A DNA stretch of 64,000 nucleotides from JBBPZA01 sp963797015. Lineage in GTDB: Bacteria > Actinomycetota > Thermoleophilia > Solirubrobacterales > Solirubrobacteraceae. The DNA lies in the NCBI GenBank assembly GCA_963797015.1, contig CAWCNV010000016.1, positions 124,001 to 188,000 on the forward strand. The letters run 5' to 3'. The notes below the pieces were generated by a model that was given only the letters and a program-made list of their open reading frames with translations, ran no database searches and had not been told where the DNA came from. Position 1 is the first letter of the stretch, and each line of letters begins with the position of its first letter. The position numbers were made by a program, and so were the translations under genes. This document shows positions 34,732-41,782 of the stretch, piece after piece.

Positions 34732-35118
34732 ATGCGCAAGCTTCCGCTCCTCGCCCTCGCCGCGGCTCTTTTTGCGGCCCTCATGATCGTCCCGTCCGGC
34801 GCCATGGCCGCGTCGACGGCGAAGGTCGGCCTCTATGACGACTTCTTCTCCAAGCCAGGCAGTTCGACCACCTGCCCGCCGGACAAGACATGCGCGAAGG
34901 CGAAGGCCGGCACGAAGTTCAAGTTCACCTGGAAGGGCACCAACCTGCACAACATGGTGCTTTTCAAGGCGCCCAAGGGGATCAAGAAGTCCAGCTACAG
35001 CGTCTCGACGCCGCAGAGCCAGGGCTTCGTGTTTACACGCAAGCTGAAGAAGGCCGGCAAGTGGTACTTCCAGTGCCAGATCCACCCCGGCATGGAGATC
35101 CGGATCAAGGTCAAGTAG
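34732..35118 (+). CDS. Secreted cupredoxin (plastocyanin-like)
   Basis: A 128-residue exported blue-copper protein. A Sec signal (LLALAAALFAALMIVPSGAMA) ends near residue 26. The mature domain has type 1 copper ligands His73 (NLHNM), Cys115 and His118 (YFQCQIHPGM) and Met121. It should shuttle electrons outside the membrane. The ribosome site GGAGGAGG is strong, and the leader is about 100 nt, unlike the leaderless genes around it. It is inserted between the two mutase subunit genes and followed by a strong hairpin, so it is likely its own transcription unit. Confidence 0.9.
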   Translation: MRKLPLLALAAALFAALMIVPSGAMAASTAKVGLYDDFFSKPGSSTTCPPDKTCAKAKAGTKFKFTWKGTNLHNMVLFKAPKGIKKSSYSVSTPQSQGFVFTRKLKKAGKWYFQCQIHPGMEIRIKVK

Positions 35119-35137
35119 TCCGGGCCGGACTCAGGCG

Positions 35138-35162
35138 GCGCGGCGCGGTCTCCGCGCCGCGC
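35138..35162 (+). terminator. GC-rich hairpin after the cupredoxin gene
   Basis: An 11-bp perfect stem GCGCGGCGCGG with loop TCT and matching arm (35152-35162), 20 nt past the stop codon. There is no T tract, but it is strong enough to stop or stabilise the transcript. Confidence 0.6.
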
Positions 35163-35230
35163 GCCCCCGTGCCGCGGTAGCACAAGACGCCGACCGACAG
35201 GGCGGCCGTCGACCGACGGTCGCCTTCACA

Positions 35231-35236
35231 TAGAAT
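35231..35236 (+). promoter_or_regulatory. -10 box TAGAAT before the mutase small subunit
   Basis: TAGAAT (five of six matches to TATAAT) ends 13 nt before the ATG at 35250. It suggests that the small subunit has its own promoter downstream of the terminator hairpin. Confidence 0.42.
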
Positions 35237-35249
35237 CCCGCGCCGCTTC

Positions 35250-35657
35250 ATGGCCGCGAGCAGCCAGAGCAAGATCCGCGTCGTGGTCGCCAAGCCCGGC
35301 CTCGACGGTCATGACCGGGGCGCGAAGATCATCGCCCGGGCGCTTCGTGACGCCGGCATGGAGGTCATCTACACCGGCCTGCACCAGACCCCCGAGCAGA
35401 TCGTCGCCACCGTCATCCAGGAGGACGCCGACGCGGTCGGGCTCTCGATCCTGTCGGGCGCGCACATGACGCTCGTCCCGCGGATCCTCGAGCTGCTCCA
35501 GGAGGAGGAGGCCGGCGAGGTACTGGTCACGGTGGGGGGCACGATCCCCGCCGACGACGTCGAGGAGCTCAAGCGCCTGGGCGTGGCCGAGGTCTTCGGT
35601 CCGGGCGCGTCGACGCAGGCGATCATCGATTTCCTGCGGGGGGCCGTCCCCTCGTAG
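35250..35657 (+). CDS. icmB: Cobalamin-binding small subunit of acyl-CoA mutase
   Basis: A 135-residue B12-binding domain protein. The DxHxxG motif is present as KPGLDGHDRGAK, with His21 as the lower axial cobalt ligand, and the SILSGAH and VTVGGTIP loops hold the nucleotide tail. Size and sequence match the small subunit of isobutyryl-CoA mutase and related split mutases (MCM C-terminal domain homologues). It is separated from its large subunit by the cupredoxin gene. Confidence 0.93.
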   Translation: MAASSQSKIRVVVAKPGLDGHDRGAKIIARALRDAGMEVIYTGLHQTPEQIVATVIQEDADAVGLSILSGAHMTLVPRILELLQEEEAGEVLVTVGGTIPADDVEELKRLGVAEVFGPGASTQAIIDFLRGAVPS

Positions 35658-35674
35658 TGGCTGTCCAGCGGCTG

Positions 35675-35692
35675 ATTGACTGGTCAGTCAAT
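35675..35692. promoter_or_regulatory. Operator ATTGACTG-GT-CAGTCAAT over the ETF promoter
   Basis: A dyad with 8-bp perfect arms and a 2-nt centre. It contains TTGACT (35676-35681), a good -35; a TAGGAT -10 lies at 35697-35702. TetR-family repressors of fatty-acid degradation genes bind dyads of this type, so ETF expression is probably derepressed by acyl-CoA. No TetR gene is adjacent. Confidence 0.68.
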
Positions 35693-35733
35693 GAGATAGG
35701 ATGCCGAACGTCCGTTCTTAGAGGAGGCTTGTC

Positions 35734-36525
35734 TTGAAGATCTGCGTGCTGGTGAAAGAGGTACCGGACGCCGCCGTCGAGAAGCGCATCGATCCCTCGA
35801 CGGGCCGTATGGATCGCAGCGGCGAGAAGAACCTCAACCCCTTCGACACGCACGCGCTAGAGGCCGCGATGCAGGTGAAGGAGGGCGGTGCCGTCCAGGT
35901 CGACGAGGTCGTGGCGGTCACGATGGGCCCGCCGAGCGCTGTCCGCGCGCTGCACAAGGCGGTCTCGCTGGGCGCCGACCGCTCCGTGCACCTATCCGAC
36001 GACGCGCTTGCCGGCTCCGACGTCGCCGCGACGGGCTACGCGCTCGCGAAGACGCTGCAGCAGGAGAGCCCGGATTTGGTCCTGCTCGGGCAGCAGTCAG
36101 ACGACGGCGAGTGCTACACGATCGGCGCCGTGGTGGCCGACCACCTGCAGATGCCCACGCTGACCCAGGTGATCAAGATGGACGTCGAAGAGGGCAAGCT
36201 GCGCTGCGAGCGCCAGGCCGAGTACGGCTACGACACCGTCGAGGTGCAGATGCCGGCCGTGATCGCCGTCGGCGACGCGATCAACGAGCCGCGCTACCCG
36301 TCGCTCAAGGCGATCATGGGCGCGAAGAAGAAGCCGCTCGACGAGCGCGCCGCCGGCGACGTCGAGATCGACATGAGCTTCGTCGGCGAGTCGGGCTCGC
36401 GCGTGAAGTGCGGCAACTTCAAGGCGCCGCCGGCCAAGGAGGCCGGCCAGATCATCGAGGACGAGGACACCGACGAGACCGTCGAGAAGATCGTCGCGTG
36501 GCTCGACGAAAGGAAGCTGATCTAG
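35734..36525 (+). CDS. etfB: Electron transfer flavoprotein beta subunit
   Basis: A 263-residue ETF beta subunit (FixA type). It starts MKICVLVKEVPDAAVEKRID and contains NPFDTHALEAAM, VAVTMGPPSAVRAL, the AMP-site region LLGQQSDDGECYTIGAVVADHL, and GDAINEPRYPSLKAIMGAKKKP. With the alpha subunit it accepts electrons from acyl-CoA dehydrogenases. The start is TTG at 35734, made plausible by a strong GAGGAGG site 6 nt upstream. Expression is likely controlled by the dyad at 35675-35692. etfA follows after 2 nt. Confidence 0.96.
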   Translation: MKICVLVKEVPDAAVEKRIDPSTGRMDRSGEKNLNPFDTHALEAAMQVKEGGAVQVDEVVAVTMGPPSAVRALHKAVSLGADRSVHLSDDALAGSDVAATGYALAKTLQQESPDLVLLGQQSDDGECYTIGAVVADHLQMPTLTQVIKMDVEEGKLRCERQAEYGYDTVEVQMPAVIAVGDAINEPRYPSLKAIMGAKKKPLDERAAGDVEIDMSFVGESGSRVKCGNFKAPPAKEAGQIIEDEDTDETVEKIVAWLDERKLI

Positions 36526-36527
36526 CG

Positions 36528-37508
36528 ATGGCCGACATCCTGACCTACGTCCTCCACTACGAGGGCGCCTTCAACAAGAACTCGCTCGGCGCGGTGTCCG
36601 AGGGCGCGCGCCTTGCCGGCCAGATCGGCGGGGGAGAATGTCACGCGTTGGTCCTGGGGGGAGACGACCTGACGGACGAGCTGTGCGCGACGCTGGGCGC
36701 CTACGGGGCGACCAAGGTGTTCCGCGCCAAGGGCCCCGAGGGGCTGGCCCAGCCCGTCGTCGACGCGATGGCCAAGGTCATCGACGACAACGGCCACTCC
36801 TACGCGCTGTTCGGCGGCGGCCTGCTCGGCTTCGAGATCGGCGCCGGCCTGGCGGCCCGCAAGGGCGCGGGCGTGACGATGGAGGTCACGCAGGTCAACG
36901 TCGAGGACGGCAAGCTCGTAGCCGAGCGCCCGATCCTGCAGGACTCGCAGATCTCGGAGTCGCGCTACGACGGCGATCTGGGGATCATCATCGGGCGCCT
37001 GAACGCTTTCGAGTCCGAGGAGTCGGGCTCGGGCCAGGCGACCGTCGAGGACGTCGACGTCGAGCTCTCGCCGTGGTCGACCAAGGCGACGATGGTCCAG
37101 CGCGGCGAGCAGCGCGGCGCCGACGTGAACATCGAGGACGCCGACGTGCTGGTCGCGGGCGGCCGCGGGCTGGGCAAGCCCGAGGGCTTCGAGCTCGCCG
37201 AGGCGCTGGCCGGCGCGCTCGGCGGCGCGGTCGCCGCCACGCGCGCGGTGGTCGACGCCGGCTGGTACCCCTACGCGGCCCAGATCGGCCAGACGGGCAA
37301 GACCGTCGCGCCCAAGCTCTACCTCGCCGCCGGCATCTCCGGGGCGATCCAGCACAAGGTCGGCATGCAGAGCTCGGAGAACATCGTCGCGATCAACAAG
37401 GACGCGAACGCCCCGATCTTCGAGTTCTCCGACCTCGGGATCGTCGGCGACCTGAACAAGATCCTGCCCAAGCTGACCGAGGCCGTGAAGGCCAAGAAGG
37501 GCGGCTGA
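36528..37508 (+). CDS. etfA: Electron transfer flavoprotein alpha subunit
   Basis: A 326-residue ETF alpha subunit (FixB type). The C-terminal FAD domain carries VAGGRGLGKPEGFELAEALA, AVVDAGWYPYAAQIGQTGKTVAPKLYLAAGISGAIQH and MQSSENIVAINKDANAPIFE, which bind FAD. It forms the heterodimer with EtfB that collects electrons from the dehydrogenases at 21.8 and 31.9 kb and passes them to the ETF:quinone oxidoreductase encoded next. An AAGGAAG site precedes the ATG. Confidence 0.96.
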   Translation: MADILTYVLHYEGAFNKNSLGAVSEGARLAGQIGGGECHALVLGGDDLTDELCATLGAYGATKVFRAKGPEGLAQPVVDAMAKVIDDNGHSYALFGGGLLGFEIGAGLAARKGAGVTMEVTQVNVEDGKLVAERPILQDSQISESRYDGDLGIIIGRLNAFESEESGSGQATVEDVDVELSPWSTKATMVQRGEQRGADVNIEDADVLVAGGRGLGKPEGFELAEALAGALGGAVAATRAVVDAGWYPYAAQIGQTGKTVAPKLYLAAGISGAIQHKVGMQSSENIVAINKDANAPIFEFSDLGIVGDLNKILPKLTEAVKAKKGG

Positions 37509-37513
37509 GGCGT

Positions 37514-39247
37514 GTGACGGAGCGCGAGCGAAGCGAGGCAAACGGATCCAGGAACGGACGGGTCGTCAGCCCGGCGGACTTCCCGCCGCCGGTCGACTCC
37601 GTGCACGAGTTCGTCGGCGAGCCGACAGACCCCGAGGACGAGCGCATCGAGGTCGGCGTGGCGATCGTCGGCGGCGGCCCCGCGGGCCTGGCCTGCGCCA
37701 ACCGCCTGCTGCAGCTGCTGGCCGACGACGAGCAGCTCAGCGAGCGCCTCGGCGAGGTGCCGGTGGCCGTAATCGAGAAGGGCAAGGTGTGCGGGGCGCA
37801 CAACCTCTCCGGGGCGATCATGCGCCCGTCGGCGATGCAGGAGCTCTTCCCCGACGTCGATCCCAAGGACTGGCCGACCTACGGCGAGGTCCCGGGCGAG
37901 GCCGTCTACCTGATGGTCAACTCCAAGCAGTCGCTGCGCATCCCGACGCCGCCGCCGTTCAAGAACCACGGCAACTACGTCGTCTCGGTCGCCGAGCTCT
38001 CGCGCTGGCTGGCCGAGAAGGCCGAGGAGGCCGGCGCCTACATCCTCACCGAGACCGCGGCCGAGAAGCTGCTGGTCGACGGCGATGCCGTCGTCGGCGT
38101 GCGCTCGGGCGACAAGGGCCGCGGCAAGGAGGGCGAGGAGCTCTCGAACTTCGAGCCCGGCTCGGACCTCGTGGCCAAGGCCACCGTGCTCGCCGAGGGG
38201 ACCTGGGGCCACCTGACCGGCGCCGCCATCCGCCGCTTCGACCTCGGCTCGGACGACTCGCAGGTATGGGCCCTCGGGGTCAAGGAGGTCTGGGAGGTCC
38301 CCAAGCCGCTTACCAAGGTCATCCACACGCTCGGCTGGCCGCTGCGGACGGCCGCCAAGTACCACGAGTTCGGCGGCTCGTGGATCTACCCGATGGGCGA
38401 GGACAAGGTCTCGATCGGGTTCGTCGCCGGCCTGGACTACACGGACGCGACGTTCTCGGTCCACGACGTCCTGCAGCAGTTCAAGACCCACCCCCGGATC
38501 CGCGGGATCCTGGAGGGCGGCAAGCGCATCGCCTGGGGCGCGAAGGCGATACCCGAGGGCGGCTACTGGGCGATGCCCACGCTGCACGCGCCGGGGATGG
38601 TCATCTGCGGCGACTCGGGCGGGATGGTCAACGTCCCCGAGCTCAAGGGCATCCACTACGCGATGCACTCGGGGATCCTCGCGGCCGAGAAGATCTACGC
38701 CGCGCTCAAGGCCGACTCCACGAACCTCGAGGCCTACGACGACGCGGTCCACGACTCGGTCATCGGCCAGGACCTCTACCGCACGCGCAACATGAAGCAG
38801 CCGTTCGCGAAGGGCTTCTTCGTCGGCGGCGCGATCACCAACGCGATGGTCGCGACCAAGGGCCGCTTCCCCGGCGGGCACTGGAAGACCGAGCCCGACG
38901 CCGAGCACCCGATGTTCGACGGCGGCCGCCGGAAGACCTATCCCAAGCCCGACGGCAAGTACACGTTCGACAAGCTCTCGAGCGTCTACATCAGCGGGAA
39001 CGCGACACGCGACGACGCCCCGAACCACATCCGCGTGCGCAAGCAGGTCCCGCGCACGCTGGCCGAGACCTGGGCGTGGATGTGCCCCGCGGGCGTCTAC
39101 GAGATCCCCGAGGACGCGCCCGAGGACGGTCCCGTGGACCTCGTCGTCAACTACACCAACTGCGTGCAGTGCGGGGCGATCACCGCAAAGGGCGGCCGCT
39201 TGACGCCGCCGGAGGGGGGCGACGGCCCCCTCTACCAGATCACCTGA
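37514..39247 (+). CDS. ETF:quinone oxidoreductase with altered Fe-S motif
   Basis: A 577-residue FAD/Fe-S protein. The FAD site is VGVAIVGGGPAGLACANRLL (about residue 47), the second FAD region is MVICGDSGGMVNVPELKGIHYAM, and the C-terminal ferredoxin-like domain has CPAGVYEI and NCVQCGAITAKGG. ETF-QO uses four Cys for a 4Fe-4S cluster; here Cys524, Cys550 and Cys553 are present, but the fourth position is Ile556. The cluster may be three-iron, use another ligand or be lost. The enzyme should pass electrons from ETF to menaquinone at the membrane. GTG start at 37514 lies 5 nt after etfA. Confidence 0.93.
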   Translation: MTERERSEANGSRNGRVVSPADFPPPVDSVHEFVGEPTDPEDERIEVGVAIVGGGPAGLACANRLLQLLADDEQLSERLGEVPVAVIEKGKVCGAHNLSGAIMRPSAMQELFPDVDPKDWPTYGEVPGEAVYLMVNSKQSLRIPTPPPFKNHGNYVVSVAELSRWLAEKAEEAGAYILTETAAEKLLVDGDAVVGVRSGDKGRGKEGEELSNFEPGSDLVAKATVLAEGTWGHLTGAAIRRFDLGSDDSQVWALGVKEVWEVPKPLTKVIHTLGWPLRTAAKYHEFGGSWIYPMGEDKVSIGFVAGLDYTDATFSVHDVLQQFKTHPRIRGILEGGKRIAWGAKAIPEGGYWAMPTLHAPGMVICGDSGGMVNVPELKGIHYAMHSGILAAEKIYAALKADSTNLEAYDDAVHDSVIGQDLYRTRNMKQPFAKGFFVGGAITNAMVATKGRFPGGHWKTEPDAEHPMFDGGRRKTYPKPDGKYTFDKLSSVYISGNATRDDAPNHIRVRKQVPRTLAETWAWMCPAGVYEIPEDAPEDGPVDLVVNYTNCVQCGAITAKGGRLTPPEGGDGPLYQIT

Positions 39248-39262
39248 GCACCCGGCGACCGC

Positions 39263-39326
39263 GCCTGGCGGCGTCCTCGCCTGCTCGCCTGCGTTGCACG
39301 CCACGCAGGCCGCGTCCTTGCCAGGC
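39263..39326 (+). repeat. Interspersed hairpin repeat, diverged copy
   Basis: Outer arms GCCTGGC (39263-39269) and GCCAGGC (39320-39326) enclose an inner 8-bp stem GCCTGCGT/ACGCAGGC (39287-39294, 39303-39310). The layout and flanks (TGGCGGCGTC, CTTGCCA) match the copies at 40.4 and 41.5-41.7 kb. It lies just past the ETF-QO stop codon. Confidence 0.65.
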
Positions 39327-39404
39327 ACGGTTCGGAGCGCTCAGGGAGCGGATTTACCGCTTTAGCGGCGCAACCTGGGCTTTCCTGCGTTGTTAGGGAG
39401 ACGC

Positions 39405-40142
39405 ATGCGTCGTGCAGCCCTGATCGCCCTTTGTGCATTCGCCGGCCTGGCCTGCGTCGCGTCCGCGGCGGCCGCGTCGTCGCCGCGCGCCAAGGTCCAG
39501 ACGTGCAACACGGCGCTCGCGCAGCCGGACCGCTACGTCGTCTTCGTCGGCAAGATGAAGTCGCTGCGGCGCGCCAACCGCATGATGATGCGCTTCGACC
39601 TGTACAGCCGCGCCGCGGCGTCGCCGGACTGGACGCGCATCGACGCCCCCGACCTGGGCGTCTGGCACAAGGCCAACGCCGGCGTTCCGTCCTACACCTT
39701 CCGCCAGCGCGTGCAGGGGCTTCCCGCACCCGCGCGCTACCGCGCTCGTATCAGCTTCCGCTGGAAGGGCCCCAAGGGCAAGCCGCAGGTCGTGATCAAG
39801 AAGTCGACGTCGGTCTGCTCGCAGCCCGACCTGCGGCCGGACCTGCGCGTGTCGTTCCAATCGCCGACGGTGACGCAGGGGCAGGTCACCTACTCGGCGG
39901 TCGTGCGCAACGCCGGCAAGACCGCGGCCGGCTCCTTCCAGCTCGCGCTCGTTCCGGGTACCGGAGCGACGCAGATGGAGACGATTGCGGGCCTCGGCCC
40001 CGGCGCGGAGGTCTCGTTCCCGGTGACGTGCACGCAGGGCGCGACGATCCAGGCGACCGTCGACCCGCTCTCCACCGTCGCGGAGAGCAAAGAGGACAAC
40101 AACACGGCCACGCGAACGTGCGCGGGCAAGCGCAGCGGCTGA
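39405..40142 (+). CDS. Secreted CARDB-domain protein
   Basis: A 245-residue exported protein. The signal peptide RRAALIALCAFAGLACVASAAA ends near residue 24. Residues about 30-145 form an uncharacterised beta-rich region ending in VVIKKSTSVC. The C-terminal 95 residues are a CARDB (adhesion-related beta-sandwich) domain: DLRVSFQSPTVTQGQVTYSAV, NAGKTAAGSFQLALVPG, and STVAESKEDNNTATRTC. Four Cys in the mature part may form disulphides. A role at the cell surface is likely; the ligand is unknown. An AGGGAG ribosome site precedes the ATG at 39405. Confidence 0.83.
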   Translation: MRRAALIALCAFAGLACVASAAAASSPRAKVQTCNTALAQPDRYVVFVGKMKSLRRANRMMMRFDLYSRAAASPDWTRIDAPDLGVWHKANAGVPSYTFRQRVQGLPAPARYRARISFRWKGPKGKPQVVIKKSTSVCSQPDLRPDLRVSFQSPTVTQGQVTYSAVVRNAGKTAAGSFQLALVPGTGATQMETIAGLGPGAEVSFPVTCTQGATIQATVDPLSTVAESKEDNNTATRTCAGKRSG

Positions 40143-40177
40143 CGCTCCGGCCCCGCTTCGGCCCCTCTCGCCACCGC

Positions 40178-40183
40178 TACACT
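40178..40183 (+). promoter_or_regulatory. -10 box TACACT of rpmE
   Basis: TACACT ends 10 nt before the ATG at 40194, fitting leaderless initiation of rpmE. Confidence 0.4.
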
Positions 40184-40193
40184 GGATGAAGCG

Positions 40194-40403
40194 ATGAAGG
40201 CCGCGATCCATCCCGAGTACGTAGAGACCCACGTGCGCTGCACGTGCGGCAACGAGTTCACGACGCGCTCGACCAAGCCCGAGCTGCACGTCGAGATCTG
40301 CTCCAACTGCCACCCCTTCTACACGGGCAAGCAGAAGCTCGTGGACACCGGCGGCCGTGTCGAGCGCTTTCAGCGCAGAGCCGCCAAACGCGCGCGAGGG
40401 TGA
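40194..40403 (+). CDS. rpmE: 50S ribosomal protein L31, zinc-binding form
   Basis: A 69-residue L31 protein of the Zn-binding (C+) type: MKAAIHPEY opens the family, and the zinc ligands are in RCTCGNEF (two Cys) and EICSNCHPFYTGKQKLVDTGGRVERF (two Cys). It stabilises the ribosome's intersubunit bridge. It starts the conserved chain rpmE - DUF1385 - prfA - prmC - tsaC. Under zinc limitation such forms are usually replaced by a C- paralogue encoded elsewhere. Confidence 0.97.
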   Translation: MKAAIHPEYVETHVRCTCGNEFTTRSTKPELHVEICSNCHPFYTGKQKLVDTGGRVERFQRRAAKRARG

Positions 40404-40419
40404 CGCGATGGGCGGCGCC

Positions 40420-40477
40420 TGGCGGCGTCATCGCCTGCTCACGTGCCAAGCACGCTTCGCAGGCTGCTTCCTCGCCA
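40420..40477 (+). repeat. Interspersed hairpin repeat, diverged copy
   Basis: TGGCG (40420-40424) pairs with CGCCA (40473-40477); inside are GCCTGC/GCAGGC (40433-40438, 40459-40464) and CGTGC-CAA-GCACG (40442-40454). The GCCTGC/GCAGGC arms differ from the GCCGGC/GCCGGC arms of the 41.5 kb copies but still pair. Confidence 0.75.
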
Positions 40478-40562
40478 TGCTTGTCCCTCGCGCCCCCCTC
40501 GCATCGCCCCTGAGCGCGTGACTTCGTCTCCTCAGGAGACCCGGTTACCCGACGGCGCTCTG

Positions 40563-41510
40563 ATGGCCCAGCGCGATGCGCCCGTCGGCGGTCAGGCGGT
40601 GCTCGAGGGCGTGATGATGCGCGGCGTCTCGACGTGGGCGGTAGCGGTGCGCAGGCCGCCGGCGCCCGATGCGCCGGACGGAGCCGAGGGCGGGATCGAC
40701 GTTCAGTCGTTCCCGCTCGTGTCGTGGACCAAGCGGCACAGGCTCCTGCGGCTGCCGGTGATCCGCGGGATCGTCGCGCTCGGCGAGTCGCTGAGCCTGG
40801 GCTTCAAGGCGCTCGGCATCTCCGCCAACGCGCAGGTCCCCGAGGACGAGGAGCCGATCTCGGGCGGCACCTGGGCCGGCACCGTCGCCGTCGCGGTCAT
40901 CTTCGCGGTCGGGCTGTTCTTCCTGCTGCCGGTCGGGATCACGTCGCTGTTCAAGGACGCGCTGCCCGACGCCATCGTCTTCGTCGTGATCGAGAAGCTG
41001 ATCCGCGTCTCGATCTTCCTCGGCTACCTGCTGCTGCTCTCGCGCATGAAGGACCTGCGCCGGGTGTTCGAGTACCACGGCGCCGAGCACAAGGTGATCG
41101 CGACCTACGAGGCCGGCGACGAGCTGACCCCGGAGCGCGCGCGCCGCTACTCACGCCTGCACCCGCGCTGCGGAACGAGCTTCCTCCTGTTCGTGATGGT
41201 CGTCGCCGTGTTCGTGTTCGCGCCCCTGGGGCGCCCGGACTGGTACATCCTGTTCCCGTCGCGGGTGCTGGGGATCCCGATCGTCGCGGGGCTGGCCTTC
41301 GAGATCATCAAGTGGGCCGGCCGCAACCGCCGCAAGCGCTGGGTGCGCTGGATCATGTGGCCCGGCCTGCAGCTCCAGAAGCTGACCACGCGCGACCCCG
41401 ACGACTCGCAGCTCGCCGTCGCCATCGCCGCGCTGCAGGCGGTGCTCGAGGTCGAGAAGCCGGGGGAGGTCTCCGAGGAAGACCTCACCGGCGTAGAAGT
41501 AGCCGCCTGA
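40563..41510 (+). CDS. DUF1385-family membrane protein
   Basis: A 315-residue protein with the DUF1385 opening GGQAVLEGVMMRG and the central motif EYHGAEHKVIATYEAGDELT ending in HPRCGTSFLL. Hydrophobic helices lie at about residues 105-125, 135-160, 205-225 and 240-255. The family is widespread, often sits beside prfA and rpmE, and has no established function. The ATG at 40563 gives the family-typical N-terminus; a frame extending further upstream runs through the hairpin repeat and is rejected. The stop codon overlaps the first base pairs of a tandem repeat copy. Confidence 0.92.
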   Translation: MAQRDAPVGGQAVLEGVMMRGVSTWAVAVRRPPAPDAPDGAEGGIDVQSFPLVSWTKRHRLLRLPVIRGIVALGESLSLGFKALGISANAQVPEDEEPISGGTWAGTVAVAVIFAVGLFFLLPVGITSLFKDALPDAIVFVVIEKLIRVSIFLGYLLLLSRMKDLRRVFEYHGAEHKVIATYEAGDELTPERARRYSRLHPRCGTSFLLFVMVVAVFVFAPLGRPDWYILFPSRVLGIPIVAGLAFEIIKWAGRNRRKRWVRWIMWPGLQLQKLTTRDPDDSQLAVAIAALQAVLEVEKPGEVSEEDLTGVEVAA

Positions 41511-41616
41511 GCGTCGCGCTATCGCCGCTGGCGGCGTCATCGCCCGGCTCACGTGCAAAGCACGCTTCGCCGGCTGCTTCCTTGCCAGCGACGATTCGCG
41601 GCGCTCATGCAAGCCC
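41509..41616 (+). repeat. Tandem hairpin repeat, copy 1 (108 bp)
   Basis: Begins GAGCGTCGCGCTATCGCCG and ends CATGCAAGCCC. Arms CGCTGGC (41526-41532) and GCCAGCG (41584-41590) enclose CCGGC/GCCGG and CGTGC-AAA-GCACG stems. It differs from copy 2 by one inserted C and the final base. Confidence 0.88.
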
Positions 41617-41723
41617 GAGCGTCGCGCTATCGCCGCTGGCGGCGTCATCGCCGGCTCACGTGCAAAGCACGCTTCGCCGGCTGCTTCCTTGCCAGCGACG
41701 ATTCGCGGCGCTCATGCAAGCCT
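41617..41723 (+). repeat. Tandem hairpin repeat, copy 2 (107 bp)
   Basis: A near-identical direct repeat of copy 1, with the same nested hairpin. It lies directly upstream of the ABC exporter pair that interrupts the DUF1385-prfA order. Confidence 0.88.
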
Positions 41724-41768
41724 GAGCGGACGGGGGATAACCGCACTGGCGGCGCTCGACGCGGCCGC

Positions 41769-41774
41769 TAGCGT
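41769..41774 (+). promoter_or_regulatory. -10 box TAGCGT of the ABC-2 exporter operon
   Basis: TAGCGT ends 8 nt before the GTG at 41783. Confidence 0.35.
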
Positions 41775-41782
41775 GGGCTGCC

